The translations under genes and the position numbers were made by a program. A stretch of DNA of 32,497 bases from Oscillibacter sp. (lineage in GTDB: Bacteria; Bacillota; Clostridia; Oscillospirales; Oscillospiraceae): contig JAFSRH010000025.1 of the NCBI GenBank assembly GCA_017446225.1, positions 1 through 32,497 on the forward strand. Reading direction: 5' to 3'. The notes beneath the pieces were generated by a model. The model did no database searches. It was not told the origin of the DNA and saw nothing but the letters and a program-made list of their open reading frames with translations. Positions 31,639 through 32,497 of the stretch are shown in pieces; the first letter of the stretch is position 1; the number at the start of each line of letters is the position of its first letter.

Positions 31639-31951
31639 CACGGTGTCCGGAGTTGGCGTAGCGAAGGCGGCGCACGGGAAGTATCCTTCCATTCAGGGCT
31701 TTTGCGGCGATATGGGCTATAAGGGAACTTTTGTAACGGAAATCAGCAAAATTCCCGGCGTTCATGTGGATATTTCCGAAAAAATCAAGCCCCACGCGTG
31801 GGAAAAGCTCCGCTGGCGCTGGGTAGTGGAGCGCACTCTCGGCTGGCTTAACCATTCCCGCCGCCTCAGCAAAGACTATGAGATTACAACCGATTCCGCC
31901 ATCGCTATGGTTATCATTTCGCATTGTCATACCCTGCCCAAACGCTTGTGA
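31541..31951 (+). CDS. IS5-family transposase, second frame (C-terminal part)
   Basis: About 136 residues in the +1 frame relative to the first. KRRKRHIVTDVMGNILTVIVHAANIHDT carries the second catalytic Asp, and RWRWVVERTLGWLNHSRRLSKDYE the catalytic Glu, completing DDE. It needs fusion to the first frame for a working enzyme, by slippage on the G6-A6 run or after a mutation. The stop codon lies in the right inverted repeat. Confidence 0.83.
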   Translation: MRGEKTKRRKRHIVTDVMGNILTVIVHAANIHDTVSGVGVAKAAHGKYPSIQGFCGDMGYKGTFVTEISKIPGVHVDISEKIKPHAWEKLRWRWVVERTLGWLNHSRRLSKDYEITTDSAIAMVIISHCHTLPKRL

Positions 31952-32460
31952 ATACGTCCTCTAAGCCATACGCACATCCGGCGATAGCCGAACTCCGGAT
32001 GCGCAGTATATAGTTCGTCAATCATCCGCTTGATTTTCAGGTCTTCTTCATCGGGGGCGACCGCCTTGTAGTACAGGCTACTCCGGTTCAGCCCCAGCAG
32101 TTCCGCCTGTGTGGAAACCGGAAGTTCCGCGCTGTCCGTTTCTATGAGCGCTTTCCGTTCCGGGACGTTCATTTCACAGGCCAGCTTTTTTTTGAGCCAC
32201 TCGTTCTGAGTGGCCAACTGGCCGATTTTGGCGTACAGCGACTGAAGCTCCTCCTCATGCGCCTTTTCTTCCTTGCGCTTTTTCGCCGTATCGTCCTGAA
32301 ACAGCATGTACAGATTGCTTTCCGCTTCCCGCTTCCAGCGGGAGAGCATATTGGGGTGGATGTTGTGAGCCGAGGCGATTTCGTTGACGGTACGTTCCCC
32401 GCGCAAGGTTTCCAATACCATTTTCGCCTTCTCATCGGGCGTGTATGCGTTTCTCTTCAT
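31927..32460 (-). pseudogene. IS3-family transposase, truncated by the IS5 insertion
   Basis: MKRNAYTPDEKAKMVLETLRGERTVNEIASAHNIHPNMLSRWKRE is the OrfA helix-turn-helix of IS3. A coiled coil (KKRKEEKAHEEELQSLYAKIGQLATQNEWLKKKLA) and the OrfB start (LPVSTQAELLGLNRSSLYYKAV...HPEFGYRRMCVWL) follow in the same frame, so OrfA and OrfB are fused. True homology stops at the IS5 boundary (31962); the last residues are read from the IS5 end. The integrase-like catalytic domain is missing. AAAGGAG precedes the ATG. The outer end of this element lies beyond the window. Confidence 0.88.
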
Positions 32461-32497
32461 AAAGTTGGCTCCTTTCGGGTTCTATCCTACCCGCAAT

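Larger units (their letters stand above)
31097..31961 (+). mobile_element. Complete IS5-family (IS427-group-like) insertion sequence
   Basis: 865 bp bounded by 15-bp perfect inverted repeats GAGGACGTATTCACA (31097-31111) and its complement (31947-31961), flanked by the dinucleotide TA on both sides as a target duplication. It carries two overlapping transposase frames. Size, TA target and split transposase fit the IS427 group of IS5. It is inserted in an IS3-family transposase gene. Confidence 0.88.

Noticed and set aside
1-32497. CRISPR array, tRNA or rRNA genes
   Set aside because: No regularly spaced repeats with unique spacers, no tRNA cloverleaf with a T-loop motif, and no rRNA-like segment were noticed. 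The only dense repeats are the coding heptads and the RHH operator sites.

Overview
The window reads as a chromosomal segment of a Gram-positive-type member of the Bacillota (Clostridia), with base composition by eye in the high fifties %GC. The grounds are strong purine-rich Shine-Dalgarno sites before nearly every gene, clean sigma-A-like promoters, GC hairpin plus T-run terminators, a G5/3D-domain cell-wall protein, type III glutamine synthetase, a membrane-anchored HtrA and a lipoprotein peptide-binding protein. Genus cannot be fixed from the sequence. No tRNA, rRNA or CRISPR array was seen.

Layout. 1-2434: end of a Ter-type stress cluster (partial TerD-like gene, AIM24/TIGR00266-like gene, two-domain TerA-like gene). 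2456-7946: a five-gene Opp/Dpp-type peptide ABC importer operon (ATPase, lipoprotein, two permeases, second ATPase), overlapping tail to tail with a membrane-bound EAL phosphodiesterase gene. 9931-10855: stand-alone tpiA. 10854-16704: a TetR regulator divergent from a secreted 981-residue heptad-repeat protein and an MMPL/RND exporter. 16705-18205: AT-rich regulatory patch and a G5/3D wall protein. 18249-20200: Na/Pi cotransporter with PhoU tail. 20225-22418: glnN. 22449-24115: HtrA. 24125-25143: a small divergent ribbon-helix-helix module around a dense operator array. 25211-26777: exonuclease III and acyl-ACP thioesterase, convergent with a monoacylglycerol-lipase-like hydrolase. 27796-28312: a zinc-ribbon protein. 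28323-30821: LtrA-like membrane protein, then YgjP-like metallopeptidase coupled to a PurO-type IMP cyclohydrolase. 30789-32497: mobile DNA, with a 150-bp inverted-repeat element, a complete 865-bp IS5-family element, and an IS3-family transposase broken by it.

Most of the window is ordinary metabolism, envelope and transport. The least explained parts are: (a) the divergent RHH pair at 24324-25015, whose intergenic region holds six copies of an AAAAGTGNNNCAC-like site, one inside the spacer of each promoter; (b) the 26-bp inverted repeats bracketing a possible promoter just upstream of the LtrA-like gene, either a MITE or an invertible switch; (c) the predicted leaderless start of the YgjP-like gene; and (d) the uninterrupted heptad arrays of the MMPL partner protein. 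All functional statements rest on motif recognition by eye. No database search was run.
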